A DNA stretch of 50,577 nucleotides, from assembly GCA_903825465.1 (NCBI GenBank), contig CAIKAR010000104.1, positions 1 through 50,577 of the forward strand, given 5' to 3'. A program made the translations under genes and the position numbers. Of this stretch, positions 7,319-16,453 are shown one piece after another. Origin of the DNA: an uncultured Hyphomicrobiales bacterium. Its GTDB lineage: Bacteria; Pseudomonadota; Alphaproteobacteria; Rhizobiales; Beijerinckiaceae. How positions within the stretch are numbered: the stretch's first letter is position 1; every line of letters begins with the position of its first letter. Under the pieces are notes generated by a model. The model searched no databases and had not been told where the DNA came from. It worked only from the letters and a program-made list of their open reading frames with translations.

Positions 7319-9153
7319 CCGAAGATCAAAAAAACCTGTTTCTGGCCATGGGCCTGTCGCTGATGGTCATCATTGGCTGGCAGTATTTTTACGCCGCGCC
7401 AAAGCTTGAAAAGGCGCGCGAGACAACCGCGGAAACCCAGGATCAAACGGCCCCCGTCGCGCCAACGACGCCGGCGGGACAGGCCGCCGACGCCGCCGCC
7501 AAGCCGCAAACGCCGGGTGGCGCGCCCACCCTCGCCACCGCCGAGCCCCTCGCGCCGGAAACACGCGAGGCGGCGCTCGCCGCCAGCCCGCGCGTCAAGA
7601 TAGACACCCGGGATCTCTCGGGCTCGATCGCGCTCAAGGGCGGCCGGCTCGACGATCTCTTGCTGCGCCAGTATCGCGAAACGGTCGATCCGGGCAGCCC
7701 CAACATCGTCCTGCTGTCGCCGCAGGGATCGCCGGAGCCCTATTACACGGACACCGGATTCGTTTCGCAGCCCGGCGCGCCCGTCGCGACGCCGAAGGCC
7801 GACACGCTCTGGACCTCGAACTCAAACACATTGACCGTCGACAAGCCGGTCGCGCTGACATGGGACAACGGCGCCGGCGTGGTGTTCCACCGCGACATCG
7901 CCATCGACGATCAGTATATGTTCACGATCAAGGACAGCGTCGAGAACAAGAGCGCCGAACCGCTGACCCTGTTTCCCTACGCGCTGACGGCGCGCCGAGG
8001 CAAGCCGAAGACATCCGGCTACGCCGTGCTGCACGAGGGCTTCCTCGGCGTCATCGGCGCCTCGCGCGTCCAGGAAATCACCTACGACGGCATCGAGAAG
8101 GAAACCAGCGCGACCCGCATCCTCGACGGCGTTGGCGGCTGGCTCGGCTTTACCGACAAATACTGGGCTGTCGCGGTCGTCCCCGAACAGGACAAGGCGT
8201 TCAAGGGGCGTTTCTCCTCGACCGGGACGACGGTTAAAACCTACCAGAGCGACCTGCTCGAAGACGCGGTGACGGTGGCCCCCGGCGCGTCCGCCGACGC
8301 GACCACGCGCGTCTTCGCCGGCGCCAAGGAAGTGAAGATCATCGACGCCTACAAGCAGTCGCTCGGCATCAAGAACTTCGAACTGATGATCGACTGGGGC
8401 TGGTTCTGGTTCCTCACCCAGCCGATGTTCAAGCTGATCGACTTCATCTTCAAGTTCGTCGGCAATTTCGGCGTCGCGATCCTGATCGTCACGGTGCTGG
8501 TGAAGACCGTCTTCTTCCCGCTCGCCAACAAGAGCTACCGCTCGATGGCGAAGATGAAGGCGATTCAGCCGCTGCAACAATCCATCAAGGACCGCTGGCC
8601 CGACGACAAGCAGAAACAGCAGCAGGAGACGATGGAGCTTTACAAGCGTGAAGGGGTCAATCCCATCGCCGGCTGTCTGCCCGTCGCGCTGCAAATTCCG
8701 GTGTTCTTCTCGCTCTACAAGGTGATCTTCATCACCATCGAGATGCGCCAGGCGCCCTTCTTCGGCTGGATCAAGGATCTCTCGACTCCCGATCCCACGA
8801 ACATCTTCACGCTGTTTGGCTTGATTCCCGGCGATCCCACGACCTTGCCGCTGGTCGGCTCGTTCATGCACCTTGGGATTTGGCCCGTGGTCATGGGCAT
8901 ATCCATGTTCGTCCAGATGAAGATGAACCCGGAACCCACGGACCCCGTGCAAAAGCAGATGTTCACCTACATGCCGCTGATCTTCACCTTCATGCTGGGC
9001 TCCTTCCCGGCGGGTCTGGTGATCTACTGGACATGGAACAACACGCTGTCGGTGTTGCAGCAGGGCCTGATCATGAAAAAGGCCGGCGTGAAGATCGAGC
9101 TCTTCGACAATTTCAAGAAGATGTTCGGCAAGGCCACCCCGAGCGCGAAATAA
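7315..9153 (+). CDS. yidC: Membrane protein insertase YidC (Oxa1 family)
   Basis: 612 residues. The N-terminal anchor (about 6-24, [19 protein letters not shown]) is followed by an Ala/Pro/Thr-rich linker and the large periplasmic beta-sandwich domain. The conserved insertase core in the last third has five membrane segments, with landmarks [36 protein letters not shown] and [13 protein letters not shown]. It inserts inner-membrane proteins with or without the Sec translocon. It overlaps rnpA by 4 bp, with no yidD between. In many relatives engB follows; here a small secreted-protein gene follows instead. Confidence 0.97.
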   Translation: MTEDQKNLFLAMGLSLMVIIGWQYFYAAPKLEKARETTAETQDQTAPVAPTTPAGQAADAAAKPQTPGGAPTLATAEPLAPETREAALAASPRVKIDTRDLSGSIALKGGRLDDLLLRQYRETVDPGSPNIVLLSPQGSPEPYYTDTGFVSQPGAPVATPKADTLWTSNSNTLTVDKPVALTWDNGAGVVFHRDIAIDDQYMFTIKDSVENKSAEPLTLFPYALTARRGKPKTSGYAVLHEGFLGVIGASRVQEITYDGIEKETSATRILDGVGGWLGFTDKYWAVAVVPEQDKAFKGRFSSTGTTVKTYQSDLLEDAVTVAPGASADATTRVFAGAKEVKIIDAYKQSLGIKNFELMIDWGWFWFLTQPMFKLIDFIFKFVGNFGVAILIVTVLVKTVFFPLANKSYRSMAKMKAIQPLQQSIKDRWPDDKQKQQQETMELYKREGVNPIAGCLPVALQIPVFFSLYKVIFITIEMRQAPFFGWIKDLSTPDPTNIFTLFGLIPGDPTTLPLVGSFMHLGIWPVVMGISMFVQMKMNPEPTDPVQKQMFTYMPLIFTFMLGSFPAGLVIYWTWNNTLSVLQQGLIMKKAGVKIELFDNFKKMFGKATPSAK

Positions 9154-9377
9154 CCTTCGGGGATCGGTCGTCGTCCCCGGCGGGGACAGCGCCACGCGCC
9201 AATCGGCGTCGCCGTTGTCTGACCGCCTTCTCATCCATCGCCCGCTTCGCCACCGCCGGGCGCGAATCGCGACCCCGTCGCCAATGTGCGCCGGCGCACG
9301 GAAACCGGCGGCGCGCCGCAATAGTCTCTCCTCATCGCCAACGACACAGCGTCGGGCGAAACAGACAGGAGTTCATC

Positions 9378-9650
9378 ATGAGCAACTCGATCAAGAAGAT
9401 CATCGTCTCCACCCTCGCCATCGCGACGGTCGCTGGAACCCTCGCCACGACCACCAGCTCGGCGCAGGCCGGCTGGCATGGCGGCCACGGCGGCTTCGGC
9501 TGGGGCGCGGCCGGCATTCTCGGCGGCCTGGCGCTCGGCGCGGTGGTCGCGTCGAACTCCTACGCGCAGCCGTCCTGCGGCTACGTCCGCCAGCGCGTCT
9601 ATGACGCCAACGGCTATTTCATGGGCTATCGCACCGTGCCGGCCTGCTGA
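9378..9650 (+). CDS. Small secreted Gly/His-rich protein
   Basis: 90 residues. The signal peptide covers about 1-31, cleaved after SSAQA. A glycine/histidine patch follows (GWHGGHGGFGWG), then a hydrophobic AGILGGLALGAVVAS segment. The C terminus carries two cysteines and a YDANGYFMGY motif, a pattern seen in many short rhizobial exported proteins of unknown role. AGGAG at 9367-9371 sits correctly before the ATG at 9378, which excludes the much longer open frame starting upstream. A strong terminator follows directly, so it is probably its own transcription unit or the last gene after yidC. Confidence 0.8.
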   Translation: MSNSIKKIIVSTLAIATVAGTLATTTSSAQAGWHGGHGGFGWGAAGILGGLALGAVVASNSYAQPSCGYVRQRVYDANGYFMGYRTVPAC

Positions 9651-9671
9651 ACACGGCCCGCGACGGATGAC

Positions 9672-9705
9672 AAAAGGCCTCCGGGAGAAATTCCGGAGGC
9701 CTTTT
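9672..9705. terminator. Rho-independent terminator
   Basis: A perfect 13-bp stem (AAAAGGCCTCCGG with CCGGAGGCCTTTT) closes on an 8-nt loop. It ends transcription from the small secreted-protein gene. It is nearly symmetric and could work on both strands. Confidence 0.9.
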
Positions 9706-9750
9706 CGCGTTGGACTTGCGCCGGCCCCGCCGCCTTGCCACCATGGCGTC

Positions 9751-11325
9751 ATGCTCGCGCACGAAGACCACGTTTCCCCCTTCGCCGGACAGGACATCGC
9801 GTCCTGGCTTGACGGCCTCGCGCGCCGCCGCGCCGACCACCCCTTTCTGATTTTCGCGCCTTTCGAAGGTCCGCGCTCGACGCTGACCTACGCGGGTTTC
9901 GCCGACGCGGTCGCGCGCGTCGCCAGCGGGCTCGCGGCGCGCGGCGTCCGCCCCGGCGACCGCGTGCTGGTCCACCTCGAAAATTGTCCCGAAACCCTGA
10001 TCGCGCGCTTCGCCTGCGCGTGGCTTGGCGCGATATGCGTGGGTTCGAACGCGCTGGCGGTCGGACCCGAGATCGCCTGGTTCGCCGAATCCACGGGCGC
10101 CGTCGCGGCGATCACGCAGCCAAAATTCGCCGCGGCCGTCAACGCGCATTGCAAGGGATTGCGCTGGATCGCGGTGACGGAGACCGACGTCGGCGCGCCG
10201 CCAGTCGAGCGTCCCGCCCGAGCCGAAAGTTTCGCCGCGCTTTTCGGCGAACCGCTTCCACGCCGCGCGCCGGATCCCTTCGCGCCCGCGTCGATCATGT
10301 TCACAACCGGCACGACCGGGCGGCCGAAAGGCGCCGTGTGGACGCACGCCAACGTGCTCTGGGGCGCGAAGGTCAACGCCGCGCAACAGGGCATGCGCGC
10401 CGACGACGTGTCGCAGATATTCCTGCCGCTTTATCACGTGGTCGGCCTGTCGTGGTGCCTGCACTCGGCCATGTGGGCGGGTGGAACGATCGTGTTGCAG
10501 CCGCGGTTCTCGGCCAGCCGCTACTGGGATGTGGCGATGGAACAGCGCGCCACCGTCGGCGGACAGGTGTTTTTCACGCTCAACGCGCTGGAAGCCGCCG
10601 GCATTCCCCGACACAATTTCCGTCAATGGATCGTCGCGCGGCACGAGCCCGCGCGCATGGCCCGCTTCGGCGTCGATTTCGTCGCCGGCTGGGGCATGAC
10701 GGAAATGCTGACGCAGGCGATCTATTGCGAACCCGGCGCCGAGGCGCCCGAGGGCGTCATCGGCAGGCCCGCCCAGGGATATCGCGTGCGCGTCGTCGAC
10801 GAGGCGGGCGCGCGGGTCCGCCCCGGCGAGGCCGGCCGCCTGATGGTTGGCGGCGTGCGCGGGCTCTCGATCTTCCGCGACTATTTCGACGCGGAAAAAA
10901 CCACCGCCGACGCCTTCGACGCGCATGGATATTTCGACACCGGCGACCGCGTGGTTGTCGGCGAAGATGGCTGGCTGCGTTTTGGCGACCGCTTCAAGGA
11001 CGTGCTGAAAGTCGGCGGCGAGGGCGTGTCGGCTTCGGAGATCGAACGCGTCGTCAACGCCACGCCGGGGGTGAAGGAATGCGCGGTTGTCGCGAAGCCG
11101 GACCGCGACTACGGCGAAGTCCCCATCGCCTTCGTTGTGCCGCTGCCTGGCCTGTCTCCGGCGGCCGCGCGCGCCCTGCCCGAGGCCGTGCTCGCCCGCT
11201 GCCGCGACAACCTCGCGAAGTTCAAGGCGCCGCGGGAGGTCAGGCTGCTCGACGCCCTGCCGATGGTGGGTTTCGGCAAGGTGGCGAAAGCCAAGCTGCG
11301 CGAAATGGCCGGCGAAGCCGGGTGA
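9751..11325 (+). CDS. AMP-dependent acyl-CoA synthetase/ligase
   Basis: 524 residues of the ANL superfamily. The phosphate loop is FTTGTTGRPKG (about 184-194). Later core motifs are GWGMTEM, FDTGDRV and the hinge region RFGDRFKDVLKVGGEGVS. The catalytic lysine lies near the C terminus in GKVAKAKLRE. The enzyme activates a carboxylic acid as acyl-AMP and transfers it to CoA (or a carrier). The overall pattern recalls carnitine/crotonobetaine-CoA ligase-like and medium-chain ligase members, but the substrate cannot be named. The start at 9751 opens directly before the family-like N terminus, and no strong ribosome-binding site is visible. The truncated glycosyltransferase lies 110 bp downstream. 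Confidence 0.92.
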   Translation: MLAHEDHVSPFAGQDIASWLDGLARRRADHPFLIFAPFEGPRSTLTYAGFADAVARVASGLAARGVRPGDRVLVHLENCPETLIARFACAWLGAICVGSNALAVGPEIAWFAESTGAVAAITQPKFAAAVNAHCKGLRWIAVTETDVGAPPVERPARAESFAALFGEPLPRRAPDPFAPASIMFTTGTTGRPKGAVWTHANVLWGAKVNAAQQGMRADDVSQIFLPLYHVVGLSWCLHSAMWAGGTIVLQPRFSASRYWDVAMEQRATVGGQVFFTLNALEAAGIPRHNFRQWIVARHEPARMARFGVDFVAGWGMTEMLTQAIYCEPGAEAPEGVIGRPAQGYRVRVVDEAGARVRPGEAGRLMVGGVRGLSIFRDYFDAEKTTADAFDAHGYFDTGDRVVVGEDGWLRFGDRFKDVLKVGGEGVSASEIERVVNATPGVKECAVVAKPDRDYGEVPIAFVVPLPGLSPAAARALPEAVLARCRDNLAKFKAPREVRLLDALPMVGFGKVAKAKLREMAGEAG

Positions 11326-11435
11326 GTTCGACGCGCCAAGCGCTTTCTTAAACCAGTCAAGTCGGGCTTTCTTAACCATTCGCCAACTAGACTGCCGCCA
11401 ATCCCGCCGGACCCGCCGGCGACAGGAACGCGGCC

Positions 11436-11930
11436 GTGCCGGCACATCCGAAATATTCGCTGGTCATCCCGATCTTCAACGAGCAATCCGCGCTGCCGGT
11501 GTTGTTTCATCGGCTCGACCGCGTGCTCGCCGCCCTCGACGGCGAAGCCGAGGTCATCCTCGTCGACGACGGCAGCACGGATTGCGGGCCGATCATCCTC
11601 GAAGCCCGCGCCAAAACCGACCCGCGCTACAAATTCATCGGCCTCTCCCGCAACTTCGGCCAGCAACTCGCCATGACCGCCGGCCTCGACGCGGCGCGGG
11701 GCGACGCCGTCATTCTGATGGACGCCGACCTGCAAGACCCGCCCGAAGTCATCCACCTTCTCGTCGCCAAATGGACCGAGGGCTTCGACATCGTTTACGC
11801 GAAGCGCCGCTCGCGCGCCGGCGAAAGCTGGTTCAAACTCGCCACAAGGCCACGTCACCGCCAACGACTGGTCGAAGTACAACCACTTCCACGCGACGCG
11901 CGACATCGCGCCGGACGAGGCCGTGCTTGA
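11436..11930 (+). pseudogene. 5' portion of a family 2 glycosyltransferase, truncated
   Basis: The first 137 residues are a textbook GT2 domain of the dolichyl-phosphate mannosyltransferase/GtrB type, with YSLVIPIFNEQ, VDDGSTD and DADLQDPPE (96-104), running to SWFKLAT (131-137). After codon 137 (ending 11846) the protein turns into arginine-rich out-of-frame sequence up to a stop at 11930. The rest of the enzyme, normally about 170 more residues with membrane helices, is missing. Precisely there, a different frame begins to encode the second half of a cupin protein (from 11848). The simplest reading is a deletion joining two genes, or an assembly join. GTG at 11436 is the start. Confidence 0.75.
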
Positions 11931-12423
11931 GTCGAACACCGAGCGCCGCGACGTGCGCGCCAAGGTGCTTTCCATCGTCACGCGCGTGCGCGCGCTGCTT
12001 GAACAGAGCAAGGGCGTCGTGCCGGGCGAGGCGGAACTCGAGATTTCGCACCACTACGGCATCGACAAGTTCGACCAGTTCGGCATCACCATGGTCACCG
12101 TCGTCAACCGCGACTATTGCAAGAAGCTGATCGTCGTGCTGCCCGGCCAGACGCATCCCGAGCAGTTTCACAACCGCAAGGAAGAGACCTTCCATGTTCT
12201 GCACGGCGAATTGAACCTGCGCCTCGACGGCGAGGAGCAGCTCTGCGGCCCGGGCGACGTGGTCACCATCACGCCGGGCACGCGGCACGCCTTCGACAGC
12301 CCGAACGGCGCGGTGTTCGAGGAGATTTCCTCGACGCATTTCGTCGACGACTCCCACTACACGGACCCGGCGATCGCCAGCAATAGCGAACGCAAGACCT
12401 TTCTGAGCCATTGGATTTCCTGA
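11848..12423 (+). CDS. Cupin-domain protein, 5'-truncated (sugar isomerase-like or NeuB-associated)
   Basis: From 11848 the frame reads GHVTANDWSKYNHFHATRDI and continues for 191 residues without a proper start of its own. GTG at 11923 is the first plausible start and would give 166 residues. The cupin core is intact: PGQTHPEQFHNRKEETFHVL supplies the metal-ligand histidines and glutamate, and PGTRHAF supplies the later histidine. The region resembles D-lyxose isomerase-type cupins and the C-terminal cupin seen in some NeuB/SpsE-like sugar-acid synthases. Which parent it came from cannot be decided without a search. The next gene starts 31 bp downstream, so it belongs to the sugar operon. Confidence 0.65.
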   Translation, partial: GHVTANDWSKYNHFHATRDIAPDEAVLESNTERRDVRAKVLSIVTRVRALLEQSKGVVPGEAELEISHHYGIDKFDQFGITMVTVVNRDYCKKLIVVLPGQTHPEQFHNRKEETFHVLHGELNLRLDGEEQLCGPGDVVTITPGTRHAFDSPNGAVFEEISSTHFVDDSHYTDPAIASNSERKTFLSHWIS

Positions 12424-12454
12424 GGCATCGACGCACGCGGCGCGGGGAGCGAAC

Positions 12455-14314
12455 GTGAATTTCATGGTCAACGAATCCGGCGCGACGACGCGCCGCCTCG
12501 CCGACTTCGTCGCCGCGCAAGGCGTGACGACGGTGTTCCTCGTGCCGGGCGGCGGCGCGATGTACCTCGTCGACGCGTTCGGCAACCATCCCCGGCTCGA
12601 CTATGTCGCGCACCACCACGAGCAGGCCGCGTCGATCGCCGCCGAAGCCTATTCGCGCGTCAACGGCCGCCTCGGCTGCGCGCTGGTGACCACCGGCCCC
12701 GGCGCGACGAACGCCTTGACGGGCTGCGCCGGCGCGTGGATCGAATCCGTGCCGCTGCTGATCGTCTCCGGCCAGGTCAAGCGCGCCGATCTCATGGGAA
12801 CGTCGGGCGTTCGCCAGATGGGCCCGCAGGAGGTCGACATCGTTTCGATGGCGAAGCCCGTGACGAAATACGCGGTCACCGTGATGGACCCCGCCGACAT
12901 TCGTTATCACTTGGAAAAGGCGGTTCATCTCGCCACCACGGGGCGCCGCGGCCCGGTGTGGCTCGACATTCCGCTCGACGTGCAAAACTCGACGATCTCC
13001 GTCGCGGGGTTGCGCGGCTACGACGCGCCCGAGCCCGCGCCCGCGTCGAATTTGCGCGAACAGGCCCGCGCCGCGCTCGCCATGCTGGACGGCGCCGAGC
13101 GGCCGTTGATTCTCGCGGGCCATGGCGTGCGCCTCGCCGAGGCCGCGGAGCCCTTCCGCGAATTGTACGACCTGCTGGGCGTTCCCGTCGCGACGACGTG
13201 GAACGCGATGGATCTGATCCCCGCGGCGCATCCGCTCAGCGTCGGCAAGCCCGGCACGGTGGCGTTGCGAACTCCCAACTTCGCCGTGCAGAACGCGGAC
13301 GCGCTGGTCGCCATCGGCGCGCGGCTCGACAATGTCGTCACCGCCTACAATCCCGGCAAGTTCGGCCGCGGCGCGCGCAAGGCCGTCGTCGATGTGGACC
13401 GCCGCGAACTCGACAAATTCTCCGCCGACGCGCGCGTCGAATTGAAGATCGAGGCCGACGCGCGCGACTTCGTCGAGGCGCTGCTCGAAGAAGCCCGCGC
13501 GACGCCGCGCAAGACATACCCCGCCTGGCTGGCGCGCTGCGCCGACTGGAAAACCCGTTATCCCGTCAACGACGGCGCGCCCTTTCCGCGGGCCGGCCGC
13601 ATCGGCCATTTCCATCTGACGCAGGCGCTGTCGGACGAGCTCCCCGAAAACACGATGATCGTGACGGGCAGTTCCGGCCTCGCGGTCGAGTTCTTCTACA
13701 CCGGCTTCCAGAACAAGCCCGGCCAGCGTGTGTTTCTCACCTCCGGCCTCGGCGCCATGGGCTACGGCATGCCGGCGATGATCGGCGCCTTCAAGGCGTC
13801 GGACGGGCGTCCTTTCGTCGGCGTGGAAAGCGACGGCTCGCTGATGATGAACCTGCAGGAGATGCAGACCATCGGCACGCAGCGGCTGCCGCTGCGCATG
13901 TTCGTCATGAACAACGCCGGCTACGCGTCGATCCGCAACACGCAGCGCAACTATTTCGAGGGTCGCTTCGTCGGCGTGGGCCCGTCCGCCGGCCTCGACC
14001 TGCCCGACTTCGTCGCGCTCGCCAAACAGTTCGGCTGGGACGCCTTCGCCATCGACGATGTCGCCGACTTGCGGCCCGGCATTCGCCGCGCGCTCGCGCA
14101 CGAGGGACCGCTGCTGGTGGACGTCAGACTTGTCGAAAACGAAGCGCTGTTCCCGAAGTCGGCGGCGCTGCCGCAGGCCGATGGCTCGATGCTGTCGATG
14201 CCGCTTGAGGACATGTCGCCGCTGCTGCCGCGCGACGAGCTGCGCGCCAACATGATCGGCCCGCTCGATCCCGCGTCGGAAAGCGCGCCCGCCCATTTGG
14301 TCGCGAAACGTTGA
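12455..14314 (+). CDS. Thiamine-diphosphate-dependent enzyme, acetolactate-synthase-like
   Basis: 619 residues with the three-domain layout of the IlvB family. The N-terminal pyrimidine-binding domain has the catalytic glutamate in HHHEQAA (E56). A central Rossmann-like domain (about 195-350) contains ALVAIGARLDNVV. The C-terminal domain has the cofactor motif ESDGS (458-462) through NN at about 486-487. These enzymes decarboxylate a 2-keto acid and transfer the carbanion to an acceptor. In a sugar cluster, and without a regulatory small subunit, a role in building a branched sugar is more likely than branched-chain amino-acid synthesis. GTG at 12455 has GGGGAG 6 bp upstream. It overlaps the next gene by 4 bp. 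Confidence 0.88.
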   Translation: MNFMVNESGATTRRLADFVAAQGVTTVFLVPGGGAMYLVDAFGNHPRLDYVAHHHEQAASIAAEAYSRVNGRLGCALVTTGPGATNALTGCAGAWIESVPLLIVSGQVKRADLMGTSGVRQMGPQEVDIVSMAKPVTKYAVTVMDPADIRYHLEKAVHLATTGRRGPVWLDIPLDVQNSTISVAGLRGYDAPEPAPASNLREQARAALAMLDGAERPLILAGHGVRLAEAAEPFRELYDLLGVPVATTWNAMDLIPAAHPLSVGKPGTVALRTPNFAVQNADALVAIGARLDNVVTAYNPGKFGRGARKAVVDVDRRELDKFSADARVELKIEADARDFVEALLEEARATPRKTYPAWLARCADWKTRYPVNDGAPFPRAGRIGHFHLTQALSDELPENTMIVTGSSGLAVEFFYTGFQNKPGQRVFLTSGLGAMGYGMPAMIGAFKASDGRPFVGVESDGSLMMNLQEMQTIGTQRLPLRMFVMNNAGYASIRNTQRNYFEGRFVGVGPSAGLDLPDFVALAKQFGWDAFAIDDVADLRPGIRRALAHEGPLLVDVRLVENEALFPKSAALPQADGSMLSMPLEDMSPLLPRDELRANMIGPLDPASESAPAHLVAKR

Positions 14315-15375
14315 GCGCGGCGCTGTTCGGCTTCGACGCCGGGGATCTGGACGACGCGCTGACGCGCGTGCCCGGATCAATCGCGAAGCTCGACGGCGCG
14401 CGGATATTCGTCACGGGCGGCACCGGCTTCGTCGGCCGCTGGCTGCTCGCCCTTTTCGCTCGCGCGGCCGTGGACATCGATGTTGTCGCGCTGACGCGCG
14501 ACAGCGCCGCCTTCCGCGCCCGCCATCCCGAAACGGCTGGGCTGCCGTGGTTGTCCTTCGTCGAGGGCGACGCGCGGAGCTTCACTTATCCGGGGGGCGC
14601 TTTCAGCCATGTGATCCACGCCGCGGCGGACACGAGCGTCGAGGCCGACAAAAAGCCCATGGAGCTTTCCGCGACCATCGTCGACGGCGCGCGCCGGACG
14701 CTGGAGTTCGCCGCGCGGGCGGGAGCGCGGCGCTTCCTCTACCTCAGTTCCGGCGCTGTCTATGGGCGCCAGCCCGCCGACATGGAGCGCGTGCCGGAGG
14801 ATTTCGCGGGCGCGCCCGATCCACTCGATCCGCGCGCTGTTTACGGCAATTCCAAACGCGCGGCGGAGATGTTGTGCGCCGCGGCCGCGCGCGCGGAAAA
14901 CCTTGATTGCGTCGTCGCGCGCGTCTTCGCGGTAGTCGGCCCCGGCCTGCCGCTCGACGCTCATTTCGCCATCGGCAACTTCATCCGCGACGCGCTCGCC
15001 AGCCGCGACATCGTCGTCTCCGGCGACGGCTCGCCGCTGCGCTCCTACATTTACGCGGGCGACCTCGCCGCGTGGCTTGTCGCGCTGCTTGTCGGCGGCC
15101 GCGCCAACACCGCCTACAACGTCGGCTCGGACGAGCCGGTCTCCATTTCCGGGCTCGCCGCGATCGTGCAAGGCGCGCTCGACTCGCCGGGGCTCATGCG
15201 CACGCTGGGCAAGCCGGCGCCTGGCGCGCCGCGGGCGCGCTACGTTCCCTCCATCGACCGGGCGCGGCGCGATCTCGGCCTCGACATCTGGACGCCGCTC
15301 GACGAGGCCATCCGGCGCGCGGCGGCCCACGCGGCGCGTTCGACCTCCGCCGCGCCAACGAGGGACGCCGCGTGA
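14311..15375 (+). CDS. NAD-dependent nucleotide-sugar epimerase/dehydratase
   Basis: 354 residues of the extended short-chain dehydrogenase family. The cofactor loop is TGGTGFVG (35-42). The catalytic pair is Tyr178 and Lys182 within AVYGNSKRAAE. The upstream serine is expected in LYLSSGAVYG, and the NAD-binding region continues with HAAADTSV. These enzymes epimerise, dehydrate or reduce NDP-sugars. It starts with TTG overlapping the stop of the thiamine enzyme, and its own stop overlaps the GTG of the next glycosyltransferase, so the three genes are translationally linked. The product is presumably an activated sugar consumed by that transferase. Confidence 0.9.
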   Translation: MSAALFGFDAGDLDDALTRVPGSIAKLDGARIFVTGGTGFVGRWLLALFARAAVDIDVVALTRDSAAFRARHPETAGLPWLSFVEGDARSFTYPGGAFSHVIHAAADTSVEADKKPMELSATIVDGARRTLEFAARAGARRFLYLSSGAVYGRQPADMERVPEDFAGAPDPLDPRAVYGNSKRAAEMLCAAAARAENLDCVVARVFAVVGPGLPLDAHFAIGNFIRDALASRDIVVSGDGSPLRSYIYAGDLAAWLVALLVGGRANTAYNVGSDEPVSISGLAAIVQGALDSPGLMRTLGKPAPGAPRARYVPSIDRARRDLGLDIWTPLDEAIRRAAAHAARSTSAAPTRDAA

Positions 15376-16313
15376 CACGGAAAACCATCAGCGTCGTGAC
15401 GCCCTGCTTCAACGAAGAGGCTGGAATCGCCGAGTGCTACGAGGCGGTGAAGCGCGTCTTCGAAATGGAGATGCCCGACTTCGACCGCGAGCACATATTC
15501 ATCGACAACTGCTCCGGCGACCGCACGGTCGCGATCCTCAAGGAGATCGCGGCGCGCGACCACGCCGTCAAGATCATCGTCAACGCGCGGAATTTCGGCC
15601 ACGCGCGCTCGCCGCACCACGCGATTCTCGAATCGCGCGGCGACGCCGTCACGCCGGTGCTGGCGGATTTGCAAACGCCCCCGTCGATTCTGCCCGAGAT
15701 GGCCGCGCGCTGGCGCGACGGCTTCAAAGTCGTCGTCGCCGTGCGCAAGGACACGGGCGAGGGCTTCGTCGCGCGAAAGGTCCGCTCGCTGTTTTATTCC
15801 GTCATCCAGCGGCTTTCGAAGGTCGAGCAGATTCCAAACTTCATGGGCTACGGCCTTTACGATCGCCAGGTCGTGGACGTCATGCGGACCCTCTACGATC
15901 CCGAGCCGTATTTCCGCGGTCTTGTTCCGGAAATCGGCTTCGCGCGCGCCGTCGTCGAATACGCGCAGCCCGAGCGCCGCCATGGCAGGTCGCGCCACTC
16001 GCTGATGGACCTCGTCGATCTCGCGCTTGTCGCGCTGTCCATCTATTCGAAGGCGCCGATGCGCGTGATGACTTTGATCGGCGCGGCGACGGCGGCCCTC
16101 AGCCTTCTCGCGGGCTTCGTCTATTTCATCGTCAAGCTCCTCTACTGGGACTCGATCCCCCTCGGCGTCGCGCCGCTCCTGCTCGCGACGCTGCTGCTGG
16201 GCGCGATACAACTCGTGGCCCTGGGCCTGCTGGGGGAATACGTGGTGCTGCTGCTCCAATACGCGCGCCGCTTCCCGCTCGTCGTCGAACGCGAGCGGAT
16301 CAACTTCGACTGA
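15372..16313 (+). CDS. Membrane-anchored family 2 glycosyltransferase (GtrB/ArnC-like)
   Basis: 313 residues. The GT-A domain begins SVVTPCFNEE. The usual DxDLQDPP motif appears as LADLQTPPS, so the first and later aspartates are substituted. Two C-terminal membrane helices (about 233-254 and 266-292) follow amphipathic segments, as in bactoprenol-phosphate glucosyltransferases. The likely role is loading a sugar from an NDP donor onto undecaprenyl phosphate for surface polysaccharide or lipid A decoration. GTG at 15372 overlaps the preceding TGA. It is the last gene of the sugar operon. It is complete, unlike the paralogue at 11436. Confidence 0.88.
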   Translation: MTRKTISVVTPCFNEEAGIAECYEAVKRVFEMEMPDFDREHIFIDNCSGDRTVAILKEIAARDHAVKIIVNARNFGHARSPHHAILESRGDAVTPVLADLQTPPSILPEMAARWRDGFKVVVAVRKDTGEGFVARKVRSLFYSVIQRLSKVEQIPNFMGYGLYDRQVVDVMRTLYDPEPYFRGLVPEIGFARAVVEYAQPERRHGRSRHSLMDLVDLALVALSIYSKAPMRVMTLIGAATAALSLLAGFVYFIVKLLYWDSIPLGVAPLLLATLLLGAIQLVALGLLGEYVVLLLQYARRFPLVVERERINFD

Positions 16314-16453
16314 AGTCCAGCGCCATTCCGCCGCCATCGGCCCCGCGCCGCCCGCGTCGGAAACCCCGCGCCGAAATAAGGCCGTCGCGCCAAGCTTGGC
16401 CGACTCGGAGCTTCGTGCGATATTTCAGTCGAATTGTCTCCAGACGGGAGGTC

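Noticed and set aside
7822-9321. 499-codon open frame antisense to yidC
   Set aside because: Low-complexity, histidine/arginine-rich translation with no recognisable domain; yidC is certain on plus.
11087-12130. Arginine/proline-rich frame spanning the acyl-CoA ligase end and the GT2 gene
   Set aside because: Composition is typical of a shifted high-GC frame with no motif; real frames are identified on both sides.
12269-14380. 703-codon minus-strand frame across the thiamine enzyme
   Set aside because: A shadow frame; the plus strand holds a complete family protein with catalytic motifs and coupled neighbours.
15077-16453. Extension of the HWE kinase reading frame upstream through the sugar genes
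   Set aside because: The upstream residues are arginine-rich shadow sequence; a good ribosome-binding site and family start are at 16454.
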